Assembly (NCBI GenBank): GCA_002390285.1
Contig: DGPB01000015.1
Span: 1-64,000 of the forward strand
Direction: 5' to 3'
Length of the DNA stretch: 64,000 nucleotides
DNA from: Cellvibrionales bacterium UBA4451
GTDB taxonomy: Bacteria; Pseudomonadota; Gammaproteobacteria; Pseudomonadales; Porticoccaceae
Translations under genes and position numbers: made by a program
Notes under the pieces: model-generated
Database searches by the model: none
Told to the model about the DNA's origin: nothing
Seen by the model: only the letters and a program-made list of their open reading frames with translations
Shown here: piece by piece, positions 17,411 through 25,604 of the stretch
Layout of the letters: the number at the start of each line of letters is the position of its first letter
Numbering within the stretch: the stretch's first letter is position 1

Positions 17411-18590
17411 TTGGCAGATATTTATTCGGCACCGGGTGCGTACCGGATTGCTGTTGTTGGCAGTGGGCCTTGGCGTAGCTTCCGTTATTTTGCTGACCAG
17501 CCTGGGTGAGGGCGCTCGCCGTTATGTGGATCGCGAATTTTCTGCACTAGGTAACCAGTTGTTGATTGTATTGCCGGGTCGCAAAGAAACTACCGGCGGC
17601 TCTCCACCAATCTACGGTACTGCTCCCAGAGACCTGACGTTAGAGGATGCTCAAGCGTTATCGCGTATTCCCTCAATTAAAGCAGTGGCTCCTATCATTG
17701 CTGGTACGGTGTCAGTTTCTGTGGGTAGCCTTTCTCGGGAGGTGATTGTACTGGGTAGTACGCCGGAAATTTTTCAGGTACGTCAGCTTGAGGTGGCACA
17801 GGGAAAAATACTGCCTGACCGAACCCGCACCGATGCCATGGCTGTTTGTGTTCTGGGTTCAAAGCTAAAGCAGGAATTATTTGGTCATGGCCGAGCCATA
17901 GGTGAGTGGGTCAGGGCCGGTGATCGCCGAATGCGGGTGATTGGTGTCTTAGTCGAACGGGGAGAATCTTTGGGGCTCGATCTGCGTGATATGATTATTG
18001 TTCCGGTAAGAACAGCAGAGCAGATGTTCAATACGCCGGGACTGTTCAGAGTGTTGATAGAGCTAGCAGGCAATGCAGACTTCTCTCGCACAGAAGCCAA
18101 AATCATGGAAATTATTCGTGAGCGACATGAAGGTGATGAAGATGTCACCATCATCAGTCAGGACTCCATGCTGGCCGCATTTGACAATATTCTTACCACG
18201 CTGACGTTAGCCATTGCCGCCATTGCCGCCATTAGTTTAGTGGTGGCGGGTATCCTTATCATGAACCTCAGTTTAATTTCCGTCAGTCAGCGGAAGCGGG
18301 AAATTGGCCTACTCAAAGCCCTCGGGGCTAGTAGTAGCCAAGTGCGACAGTTGTTTCTGGGTGAATCACTGATGCTCGTTAGCATGGGCTCGTTGGCTGG
18401 GGTCATCTTTTCTTGGGCGGTGGTGATGGTGGTGGCGCGCCTCTGGCCTGTTTTCCCTCTGGCGGCACCCTGGTGGTCGATTCCCGCAGCAGTGGGCACG
18501 GCACTGATCTCCGGCTTAGTCTTTTCTCTATTACCGGCACGTAGGGCAGCGGCGCTTGATCCCGTGTTGGCATTGAGAGGGGAGGCCTGA
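17382..18590 (+). CDS. FtsX/MacB-type ABC permease, first
   Basis: Permease of about 402 residues. It has an N-terminal helix after RVRTGLLLLAVGLGVASVILL, a large periplasmic MacB-PCD domain (about 45-260) and three C-terminal helices typical of FtsX-like permeases. The cytosolic coupling motif QRKREIGLLKALGAS is clear. I chose ATG 17382 over TTG 17358. The stop codon overlaps the ATG of the next permease (TGATG), giving translational coupling. The two permeases are similar to each other and probably form a heterodimer with the upstream ATPase. Confidence 0.9.
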   Translation: MHLPDQIRFNWQIFIRHRVRTGLLLLAVGLGVASVILLTSLGEGARRYVDREFSALGNQLLIVLPGRKETTGGSPPIYGTAPRDLTLEDAQALSRIPSIKAVAPIIAGTVSVSVGSLSREVIVLGSTPEIFQVRQLEVAQGKILPDRTRTDAMAVCVLGSKLKQELFGHGRAIGEWVRAGDRRMRVIGVLVERGESLGLDLRDMIIVPVRTAEQMFNTPGLFRVLIELAGNADFSRTEAKIMEIIRERHEGDEDVTIISQDSMLAAFDNILTTLTLAIAAIAAISLVVAGILIMNLSLISVSQRKREIGLLKALGASSSQVRQLFLGESLMLVSMGSLAGVIFSWAVVMVVARLWPVFPLAAPWWSIPAAVGTALISGLVFSLLPARRAAALDPVLALRGEA

Positions 18591-19786
18591 TGAAGTTTAT
18601 GGATTATCTTCGGTGGGTGCTCTGGGCACTGTGGATGCAACGGGTTCGTTCGCTGCTCACCATTGCTGGCTTTTCTATTGGTATCGCGGCCATGGTGTTG
18701 TTGAGTTCTCTCGGAGAAGGACTACGCCTATTTGTTATTCAGGAATTTACTCAGTTTGGTAGTCATATCATTGCCATTACACCCGGCAAAACAGAAACCT
18801 TTGGTTTGAGCGGCATTCTTAATACCACTCGCCCCTTATCGTTGAGTGATGCCGAAGTCTTGGCTCGTATACCCGGCGTACAGGAAGTGGTGCCAGTGGT
18901 CATGGGCACAGCCCAGATTAAGGTGGGGGGGCGCGGTCGTTATACCGATGTGGCTGGTGTCGGTGCATTGGCCGATAAGGCCTGGAAGCTTGATATAGCG
19001 CAGGGGAGCTTTTTGCCCGACGAGGATTTGTACCGAGCACGTGCATTTGCGGTACTGGGTAGCACCTTAAAACAGGAGCTATTTGGTCACAGTAATCCGC
19101 TGGGTGAGTTTGTACATATTGGCGGCAACCGCTTTCGCGTGATCGGCGTGATAGCACCCAAGGGGCAGTTTCTCGGTACTGATCTGGACGACATGATTTA
19201 TATTCCGGCTAACAAGGGGCTACAGCTTTTTAATCGCGAGAGCCTCATGGAGATAGATATCTTCTACAGCCCTGCAGTGGCCACCGCAACGTTGAGCGAG
19301 CGGATAAGAAAGTTGTTGATCGATCGACATGGTTTTGAAGATTTCACCCTGATAACGCAGGATCAGATGATGGAAACCATGGATAACATTCTGCAAATTC
19401 TTAAATACGCAGGTGGCGGGCTGGGCGCCATTTCTCTACTCGTCGGGGCTGTAGGTATCGCCACTATTCTGATGATTACCGTCACCGAACGAACCAGCGA
19501 GGTAGGGTTATTACGGGCGCTGGGTTGTACCCGCAGTCAGGTGCGTAATATGTTTCTCGGTGAGGCGGTGTTACTGGGTTTGATTGGTGGTTTAGTGGGG
19601 GTGCTGATCATTGGGTTATTGTTGATCTTGCTACAGCTGTTTCTACCAGCACTACCTATCGCAATGAAGCCGGAAATTGTCACCGTGGCACTATTAGTTT
19701 CGATGGTCATTGGATTAATTGCCGGTGTAAGACCGGCATTGAATGCAACGGCGCTAAGCCCTATTGATGCCTTGCGGGCTGAATAG
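18590..19786 (+). CDS. FtsX/MacB-type ABC permease, second
   Basis: A 398-residue paralogue of the preceding permease with the same four-helix plan: N-terminal helix at about 22-42, a periplasmic MacB-PCD domain, and C-terminal helices from about 275. The coupling motif is TERTSEVGLLRALGCTRSQV. It closes the operon. The stop codon lies only 3 bp from the edge of the first attC-like site, so the accessory cassette block joins the operon end precisely. The exported substrate is unknown. Confidence 0.9.
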   Translation: MKFMDYLRWVLWALWMQRVRSLLTIAGFSIGIAAMVLLSSLGEGLRLFVIQEFTQFGSHIIAITPGKTETFGLSGILNTTRPLSLSDAEVLARIPGVQEVVPVVMGTAQIKVGGRGRYTDVAGVGALADKAWKLDIAQGSFLPDEDLYRARAFAVLGSTLKQELFGHSNPLGEFVHIGGNRFRVIGVIAPKGQFLGTDLDDMIYIPANKGLQLFNRESLMEIDIFYSPAVATATLSERIRKLLIDRHGFEDFTLITQDQMMETMDNILQILKYAGGGLGAISLLVGAVGIATILMITVTERTSEVGLLRALGCTRSQVRNMFLGEAVLLGLIGGLVGVLIIGLLLILLQLFLPALPIAMKPEIVTVALLVSMVIGLIAGVRPALNATALSPIDALRAE

Positions 19787-19789
19787 TTT

Positions 19790-19893
19790 TTTTAACGTCG
19801 CAAATCAGCCGTCCATATAGTGGGGGGTGATTGTGGTGTTAGCCACAAACGAAACACCGCGGAAATGGGTCTGCTGAATTTGCCGTGTTAGGC
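19790..19893 (-). repeat. attC-like integron recombination site (attC-1), downstream of the peroxiredoxin cassette
   Basis: Read on the minus strand the site begins GCCTAAC (fits RYYYAAC) and ends with GTTAAAA (near GTTRRRY). The inner arms GCAAATTCAGC and GCTGATTTGC pair with one extra T in the 5' arm, the asymmetric unpaired base expected of attC. It starts 45 bp after the peroxiredoxin stop. Its outer end lies 3 bp from the permease stop. Confidence 0.68.
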
Positions 19894-19937
19894 TATTCAC
19901 CTGAAACTGTTTCTGTAAACATCCTATAAGTGATGTT

Positions 19938-20450
19938 CTATTTCTTTAGATGAGAAATCATTGTGTCAACATCACTACACTCAAATGGGTCATCTGGGCA
20001 ATCATCCATCATCCCTGCTTCAGAAAATATTTTTTTTATTTCCCCATTAACGACATGGGCAGAATAACGCCATGACATTTTACCGTCCCCCTTTTTAACC
20101 AACATGCCCATCAACTGAGTAAAATCTGCATGTGCGTCAGGTAACATTTTTACATTATTAATACCTAAATTTTTCGCCCACTGAAGCATGGTAAAGGGAG
20201 AATTAATGCTCAAGCAGTACACTTCATCAATACCTAGTGATTTCAGTTCATCATACTTGGCTTCATAGCCAGGCAAATGAGCACTAGAGGACGTCGGCGT
20301 AAATGCAGCCGGCAGTGAAAATATAATGACACTTTTACCCGGGAATATGTCTGCCGTTGAAACATCATGCCAGCGAAATGGGTTTTTCCCGCCAATGCTT
20401 TCACCACGGGCACGAATTTTAAATGTAACATTTGGCACATTGTTGCTCAC
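19938..20450 (-). CDS. Peroxiredoxin-5-like protein lacking the peroxidatic cysteine (cassette-borne)
   Basis: A 170-residue protein of the Prx5/AhpE-like redoxin family: FSLPAAFTPT, HLPGYEAKYDEL, the conserved active-site Arg region MSWRYSAHVV, and NSPFTMLQWAK. The family normally has PTC at the active site. Here the codon is TCC, so position 54 is Ser (TPTSSSAHLPGY). Other Cys residues occur at about YCLS, DDCPDD and FECSD, none in the usual place. The start is GTG with a good AGGAG site. It lies between two attC-like sites in the orientation expected of an integron cassette. Peroxidase activity is doubtful. Confidence 0.88.
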   Translation of the reverse strand: MSNNVPNVTFKIRARGESIGGKNPFRWHDVSTADIFPGKSVIIFSLPAAFTPTSSSAHLPGYEAKYDELKSLGIDEVYCLSINSPFTMLQWAKNLGINNVKMLPDAHADFTQLMGMLVKKGDGKMSWRYSAHVVNGEIKKIFSEAGMMDDCPDDPFECSDVDTMISHLKK

Positions 20451-20493
20451 AATTTTCTCCTGTTCTTAAAATAAAGTGTGAAATTTTAAAAGG

Positions 20494-20575
20494 GCCTAAC
20501 GCTTTAGTTTAAGGTCTGCATTAACGCACGAAGAGCGTGGAATGCAGTCCAGTTCCGTTCAGTGATTGGTTAGAG
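20494..20575 (-). repeat. attC-like integron recombination site (attC-2)
   Basis: The minus strand reads CTCTAAC at one end and GCGTTAGGC at the other; GTTAGGC is a perfect R' core. The centre is a clear hairpin, CTGCATT with AATGCAG, around a CACG/CGTG inner stem. Length is 82 bp, in the normal attC range. It lies just after the S1-protein fragment and just before the peroxiredoxin gene, exactly where a cassette junction is expected. Confidence 0.65.
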
Positions 20576-20591
20576 CTTTCTCTCTCTGTGT

Positions 20592-20789
20592 TTATTTAAC
20601 AAGCTCTATCCCTTTATCTATAATTTTGCCAGTAGTAGAAAAAACCAGCCTGTTTTTTTTCGGCTGAAAGGAAACATCTATCTTTCCATCATCTCTAACA
20701 AATTTTATATATGCTTTGAGTTCTTGGCCTTCTTGGTACTCTTCATAAACCTGATTCCCATAAACCAAGCCTATGTACTCATTATTTAT
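20592..20789 (-). pseudogene. Fragment of an S1-type RNA-binding protein (CvfB/YitL-like), cassette-borne
   Basis: The open frame of 65 codons has no ATG. It encodes GLVYGNQVYEEYQEGQELKA followed by YIKFVRDDGKIDVSFQPKK, which resembles the third S1 region of CvfB-like proteins. The rest of that protein (normally about 280 residues) is absent. The fragment fills the 304-bp cassette between attC-3 and attC-2. It may be a captured gene piece or be expressed as a short peptide from a non-ATG start. The family match is from memory. Confidence 0.55.
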
Positions 20790-20797
20790 CTATTTAC

Positions 20798-20857
20798 CTC
20801 TAACGCCAAGCATCAGCCGCGCTGTTTTTTTGGCGTAGGCTGGAGTGCTTGTTAGCT
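20798..20857 (-). repeat. attC-like integron recombination site (attC-3)
   Basis: The minus strand reads AGCTAACAAGCACTCCAGCC, then a loop, then GGCTGATGCTTGGC-GTTAGAG. The arms AAGCA/TGCTT and AGCC/GGCT pair, with extra bases in the 5' arm. TAACAAGC...GGCGTTAG is the classic attC outline, and at 60 bp it is near the minimal length of known sites. It follows the tannase-like gene by about 95 bp. Confidence 0.68.
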
Positions 20858-20951
20858 GTTGATAGCCTCCACGCCCTAGCTAATCTCCAGTTGGGCATCA
20901 CCACAATCACATACTTTGACTGCCGGGCATGCAAACATCTCCGCCGGATGG

Positions 20952-22031
20952 TTATTGAGGCGCGGTGCAAGTAAAACTCGATGCGTCGCGCGTATCCCCT
21001 TTGCCATCGTACTTGGCGACTTTGGGGTAAGCACATAAAAGTCTTGAGCCGTTTGGCTTAAATTTTTCATCGAGCCAATAGGCGGGGGCTTGTTCTGGTG
21101 CCTTACCTGATACCACCCACTTGTCGATCTCATCCAGATAATTCGTAAATGATGGGCCAGGACCACCAGCGCAATGTTCTACTCCCGGCATCATAAACAA
21201 GCACGTATCATCAGCGGCGGTTTTATCATGTGCCAGCACGTCTTCATAATAAGCGATAGTTCCCAGCGGAGTAATCGCAGAATCCGACCAGCCAGTGAAC
21301 ATCAATAGTTTTCCACCGCGCTTGCGAAACGCCGACAGATCAGGATTGTTGGCATTCAGTGTGCTTGCAGCCAGTTCTACGTCTTTTTGAAAGTTTTCAA
21401 AACTATAGTTTTTGTATGACCAGTCGGGATCATTATAAACAAAGTATTTCATCACGCCGTTGCCAAAAGCAAAATGCGTACTGGGTGCTACCGGCGCGGC
21501 ATTATCTCCAACGTCGATTCCGTCCTGGAATTCATCAAGATCAGTCTGAAATTTCAAACCACCCGTCAACCAGCGAGGCCAGCCTCTTGCGGAATTTTCA
21601 CCGCCAAAGGCGAAGCCACTGTCCAGTTTATTGCCCTGCGCATCTTTCGGCCCTTCGTACACCGTTTTTACCGCAGCAAGCTGATCACTGCTGAGGTAGC
21701 TGTCGGTTTTCGCGCCCTTACACAACAAGCTTGCCACATCAAATTTACAATCTCTTGGATCGTTCAATATACCGTCTTTGATCCCATCCAGTTCGTCACA
21801 CATCTCAAGATAGGAAGGCTCGATCAGTTCCTGCTCTATCGGGCCGATTACGCCCGAAACTTTGCAGTGAGGAACAGGTTGAGGTTCCATTACAACAGAG
21901 GTGATATCGACATCAGGCAACTTAGGAATTGATTCCGTCTTGCAGGTGGGCTGAGCATAAAGTGGCGAATGAAACAGTGCGACGAAAAATAACGTTACTA
22001 TCAAAAAAATAGCTTTTTCATTGCTAGACAT
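20952..22031 (-). pseudogene. Tannase/feruloyl esterase-family gene with a large internal deletion
   Basis: About 359 residues with a signal peptide (LIVTLFFVALFHSPLYAQ). The C-terminal two thirds match the tannase family: MCDELDGIKDGILNDPRDCKF, FTGWSDSAITP with the catalytic Asp, and PGVEHCAGGPGP with the catalytic His. The N-terminal CKVSGVIGP motif is followed almost at once by that part. The central region, which should carry the CSTGGRQG nucleophile Ser and about 150-200 residues, is missing in frame. The enzyme should therefore be dead. ATG 22031 is chosen; TTG 22040 is also possible. It precedes attC-3 in cassette orientation. Confidence 0.78.
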
Positions 22032-22046
22032 CTCCGCCAATTGGTT

Positions 22047-22092
22047 AGCTAACAGTGAAGTATTCAGACTCGGACACTATATCACGTTGGCT
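22047..22092. repeat. Possible degenerate attC-like hairpin beside repeat copy A
   Basis: AGCTAACAGTGA at one end and TCACGTTGGCT at the other pair as a stem with one extra base. The core-like ends are GCTAAC and GTTGGC. It sits just upstream of the tannase-like gene and its far edge touches the start of repeat copy A. It is shorter than proven attC sites and its cores are imperfect, so this is a weak call. Confidence 0.3.
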
Positions 22093-22376
22093 CCTTGTTC
22101 GAGGAACACGAAGGACAAGCTCTTCAATTTTATAGTTAAAATAATATATTGAGATGGTAGGAGGTTTTGTTGGCTGACATAATGAGACTTTCCTTAACTT
22201 TTTTTGGCATTCCCTTGGTCCCTTGAGAATATATCTGTCTCTTTAAAAATCAAGGGGTTGCATTGCCAAAAAATGTGATAGGAGGACTCAGTCCGCTGAT
22301 ACAGGGAATGTGATCAAGAGAATAGTTAAGGGGATGGCTCTATTTAGGTTAGGGCCCAAATTTGATGAGGTCACAA
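22092..22376 (+). repeat. Direct repeat copy A (about 285 bp), downstream of ppc
   Basis: This segment matches 25271-25556 in the same orientation with scattered differences; I estimate roughly 80-85% identity by eye. Shared blocks include GTTGGCTGACATAA, GAGACTTTCCTTAA, TGTGATAGGAGGACTCAGTC and GAATAGTTAAGG. Inside is an inverted repeat: CCTTAA...CATTCCCTTG pairs with GATCAAGAGAATAGTTAAGG. A small GGACTCAGTCC hairpin sits near the centre. There is no open frame of note. Confidence 0.88.
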
Positions 22377-22392
22377 TTTAGATAGGTTCACC

Positions 22393-22450
22393 AAAAAAGG
22401 GGGGCGGTGACATTTGAGAGAAGTTATTATTTCTATTTGTCATCGCCCCT
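22393..22450 (-). terminator. Rho-independent terminator of ppc
   Basis: On the minus strand GGGGCGATGACA pairs with TGTCACCGCCCC across a ~30-nt loop and is followed by CCTTTTTT. It begins 8 bp after the ppc stop. Confidence 0.75.
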
Positions 22451-22457
22451 TTCCTCT

Positions 22458-25157
22458 CTAGCCAGTATTCCGCAAGCCTGCGGCAATACCTGCAATAGAC
22501 ACCATTAAGCCTTGCTCTAACAAGGGCTCCTCCCCATCAGCTTGTTCACGTAAGCGACGCATCAACTCCACTTGGGTAATGTGCAATGGATCGATGTAGG
22601 GATTGCGGCGCATAATTGAACCTTGCAACGCAGGGTTGTTATGCAATAATTCATGACCGCTTATTTTTTTAATGGCTTCTATTGCTTGTGCCAATCCGGC
22701 TTGTAGCTCTTCACCCAATGCCATAAGCGAGGCTTGGCTTGAATCAGTATCAGTACCTTTTGCAGGTACAACACTCAGTAGGCGGTGCTCGTAATAGGCC
22801 GCAACACGACTATCAACTTTGGCGAGAACCATTTCCTGCATGTCCATTAACATACGGAAGAAGGTCCAGTTTTTTTGCATTTCTTGCAGTAATACTTGCT
22901 GACCTTGCTCGGTGACATCCATCAATGCTTTGCCAGTACCCAACCACGCAGGCAACATAAAGCGCATTTGAGTCCACGCAAATACCCACGGGATAGCCCG
23001 TAAGCTTTCCACGCCGCCGCTCACATGACGCTTCGCAGGACGGCTTCCCAGTGCCAAACGTCGCAGCTCCAGTTCGGGTGTGACAGCACGAAAATAGGGT
23101 ACGAAACGCGGGTCGTCATGCACAATGCGACGGTACTCCAATACAGAGTTGTCAGACAGTTGTTGCATCATATCGCGCCAACTCTGCTTCGGTTCTGAGG
23201 GTGGTGCGAGTGAGGCTTCCAATGTGCCGGTGGTGTACAGCTCCAAATTGCGCATAGCGAGTTCATGCAGGCCGAATTTAAACTGGATCATTTCACCTTG
23301 CTCGGTGACGCGGACACTACCGTTAATTGTCCCCGGTGGTTGCGACAACAAGGCATCATGGGCAGGGCCACCACCGCGGCTGGCAGAACCACCTCGACCA
23401 TGGAATAACGTCAAGTGTACGTCGTGCTTTTCACAAACAGCGCTGATCGATTCCTGTGCACGATATTGCCCCCAGGAGGCGGCGAAAAAACCGGCATCTT
23501 TGGCGGAGTCTGAATAACCGATCATCACTTCCTGATGACCATTAATAGCACTCTTATAGTCAGCAATAGAGAGCAAACGGTCGATAGCTTGTGCCGCACC
23601 TTCTAAATCACTCAGTGTTTCGAATAACGGCACGATACGTTGCGGATGCTGACAACCCGTTTTTTGCTGCAATAAACGCACAGCCAAAACATCGGACGGG
23701 TGTGTCGCCATGGAAATAATATAGGCACCTAAGGCGGAAGGCGGTTGTTGCGATATCACGTTAAACGTATCGAGTACTTCTTTGGTATCGGCCGAAGCGG
23801 GAAAATTTTCTGGAATTAACGGACGCAGGTTTTGAATTTCATCGAGTAAAAACGCTTGTTTATCCTCTTCACTCCACGCTTTATAAGAAACCCCATTTTT
23901 TGTTATACCGAGGTAATCGGTAATTTCGCTAATAGCATCACAATGGCGTGCCGAATCCTGACGAATATCTAATCGCAGTAATGTCATACCAAAACAGGAC
24001 ACACGACGAATAATGGTTGCCAAGCTACCTTCGGCAATACCCTGCATGCCACACTCAACCAATGAGTCGTACATCAGTTGTAAGGGCTCTAATATCTCGT
24101 GATCGTAAACATAAATAGGCAGGTCTAACTCCCGCCCCCTTAACGTCGCTTCGGCCCAGTCCCTGGTATTCTGTAATCGTTGGCGCACATCGCGTAAAAA
24201 TTCTCGATAGGGTTCCGGGTGATCGCCCACTTTATCTCGTAGCGCTTGATTGCATTCGACAACCGATAGGTCTTCTCGCAACTCATTAATATCATTAAAT
24301 AATAAGTCTGCTGCCTGCCAGCGCCCTAACGTGATCACTCGTTCTGTTATTTTCGCCGTGACATTAGGGTTGCCGTCACGATCTCCACCCATCCATGAGG
24401 TAAAGCGAATGGGGGTAGCCGTTAAAGGCAGGTGTTTTCCTGTGTGCTCAAATAACTGCCTGTCTAGCTCACGTAAAAAATTGGGTAACGCCCTCCATAG
24501 GGTTTCTTCTACCGTAGCATAGCCCCATTTGGCCTCATCGATGGGTGTCGGTTTCTGGCGGCGAATCTCATCGGTATGCCAGTGAGACAAAACACGACGA
24601 CGCAAACGCTCAAGCTGTTGTTGATGCTGAATCGGTGTTGTATCACTGTCGTCGAGGGCCGTCAGCGTCTCGCTAATTTCATTAAATTTTCGACGCAGAG
24701 TACGGCGGGTGATTTCTGTTGGGTGGGCTGTTAACACTAACTCCACCTGCATCGTCGTGACCGCATCGTAAAGCCCGTCACCGGTAACCCCCTTGGCTAA
24801 AAGGCGGGGCAATAATTCTGTCAACGATCCCGGTAAGGGATGGTTATCGATAAGGCCTTCATTGCGTAACTGTTCACGCCCACAACTAACCTGATGGTGT
24901 TGCTCGGCAATATTGGCGTAATTCAGGAAGTGGCTAAAAGCACGGGCTACGGGCACCAATTCGTCATCGGACAACTGCCCCATTAATTCGACTAACTTGG
25001 TCCAGTCATTGGATGCGTGGCTACCAATAGCGAGATCGCGAATCTCTTCGACGATGTTATATAAGTTTTCGCCAACCTGTGAGCGAATGGTGTCGCCGAG
25101 AATACTGCCCAGCAGGCGAATATTGTCACGTAAGTGTATTTGAAGTTCGTCAGACAT
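22458..25157 (-). CDS. ppc: Phosphoenolpyruvate carboxylase
   Basis: Anaplerotic enzyme converting PEP and bicarbonate to oxaloacetate. The 899-residue protein has normal length and all family signatures: the catalytic His region VLTAHPTEITRRT (about 138-150), GGDRDGNPNVT, YSDSAKDAGF, the glycine loop FHGRGGSASRGGGPAH and the C-terminal MRRNPYIDPLH with end RNTG. It is transcribed alone with its own terminator. It is unusual in lying between two ~285-bp direct repeats, next to an integron-like cassette block. The enzyme itself looks intact. Confidence 0.97.
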   Translation of the reverse strand: MSDELQIHLRDNIRLLGSILGDTIRSQVGENLYNIVEEIRDLAIGSHASNDWTKLVELMGQLSDDELVPVARAFSHFLNYANIAEQHHQVSCGREQLRNEGLIDNHPLPGSLTELLPRLLAKGVTGDGLYDAVTTMQVELVLTAHPTEITRRTLRRKFNEISETLTALDDSDTTPIQHQQQLERLRRRVLSHWHTDEIRRQKPTPIDEAKWGYATVEETLWRALPNFLRELDRQLFEHTGKHLPLTATPIRFTSWMGGDRDGNPNVTAKITERVITLGRWQAADLLFNDINELREDLSVVECNQALRDKVGDHPEPYREFLRDVRQRLQNTRDWAEATLRGRELDLPIYVYDHEILEPLQLMYDSLVECGMQGIAEGSLATIIRRVSCFGMTLLRLDIRQDSARHCDAISEITDYLGITKNGVSYKAWSEEDKQAFLLDEIQNLRPLIPENFPASADTKEVLDTFNVISQQPPSALGAYIISMATHPSDVLAVRLLQQKTGCQHPQRIVPLFETLSDLEGAAQAIDRLLSIADYKSAINGHQEVMIGYSDSAKDAGFFAASWGQYRAQESISAVCEKHDVHLTLFHGRGGSASRGGGPAHDALLSQPPGTINGSVRVTEQGEMIQFKFGLHELAMRNLELYTTGTLEASLAPPSEPKQSWRDMMQQLSDNSVLEYRRIVHDDPRFVPYFRAVTPELELRRLALGSRPAKRHVSGGVESLRAIPWVFAWTQMRFMLPAWLGTGKALMDVTEQGQQVLLQEMQKNWTFFRMLMDMQEMVLAKVDSRVAAYYEHRLLSVVPAKGTDTDSSQASLMALGEELQAGLAQAIEAIKKISGHELLHNNPALQGSIMRRNPYIDPLHITQVELMRRLREQADGEEPLLEQGLMVSIAGIAAGLRNTG

Positions 25158-25270
25158 GAATACAGGGCCTTCTTCAAGGGATGTTACTAGTAGCTTTTAT
25201 ACGTACTGAAGGGACGTTACTAGGTTATACGCTATTAGTCATGCATAAGTAGGGTCAAAAATAAATATCC

Positions 25271-25556
25271 CCCTTGTTCCAGGAATGCGAAGGATAAACT
25301 CTTTATTTTTTATCGTTAAAACAATGTGTTGAGATAAACAGCGGTTTTTGTTGGCTGACATAACGAGACTTTCCTTAATTTTTTATGGCATTCCCTTGAT
25401 CCCTTGAGCATAACCCTGTCTCATTAAAAATCAAAGGGTTGCGTTGCCCGAAAATGTGATAGGAGGACTCAGTCCGCTGTTCCCGAGAATAGGATCAAGA
25501 GAATAGTTAAGGCGGTGGCGCTATTTAGGTTAGGTCGCAGGTTTGACGAATTCACA
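25271..25556 (+). repeat. Direct repeat copy B (about 285 bp), upstream of ppc
   Basis: Second copy of the repeat at 22092-22376, same orientation. It keeps a clearer inverted repeat: CATTCCCTTGATCC pairs with GGATCAAGAGAATAG, with CCTTAA and TTAAGG outside. It occupies the region where ppc promoter elements would be expected, 115-400 bp before the ppc start, so it may influence ppc expression. A small hairpin with CGCTAAC and GCGTTAGG ends follows directly at 25561-25594. Confidence 0.88.
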
Positions 25557-25604
25557 TAGCCGCTAACTGGTTAGGCTTTTCACCAGCGTTAGGTGTCGAC
25601 GATG

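Noticed and set aside
25561..25594. Small hairpin with CGCTAAC and GCGTTAGGT ends near the lpxH stop
   Set aside because: At 34 bp it is too short for a working attC; it could be a remnant but I cannot support that as a site.
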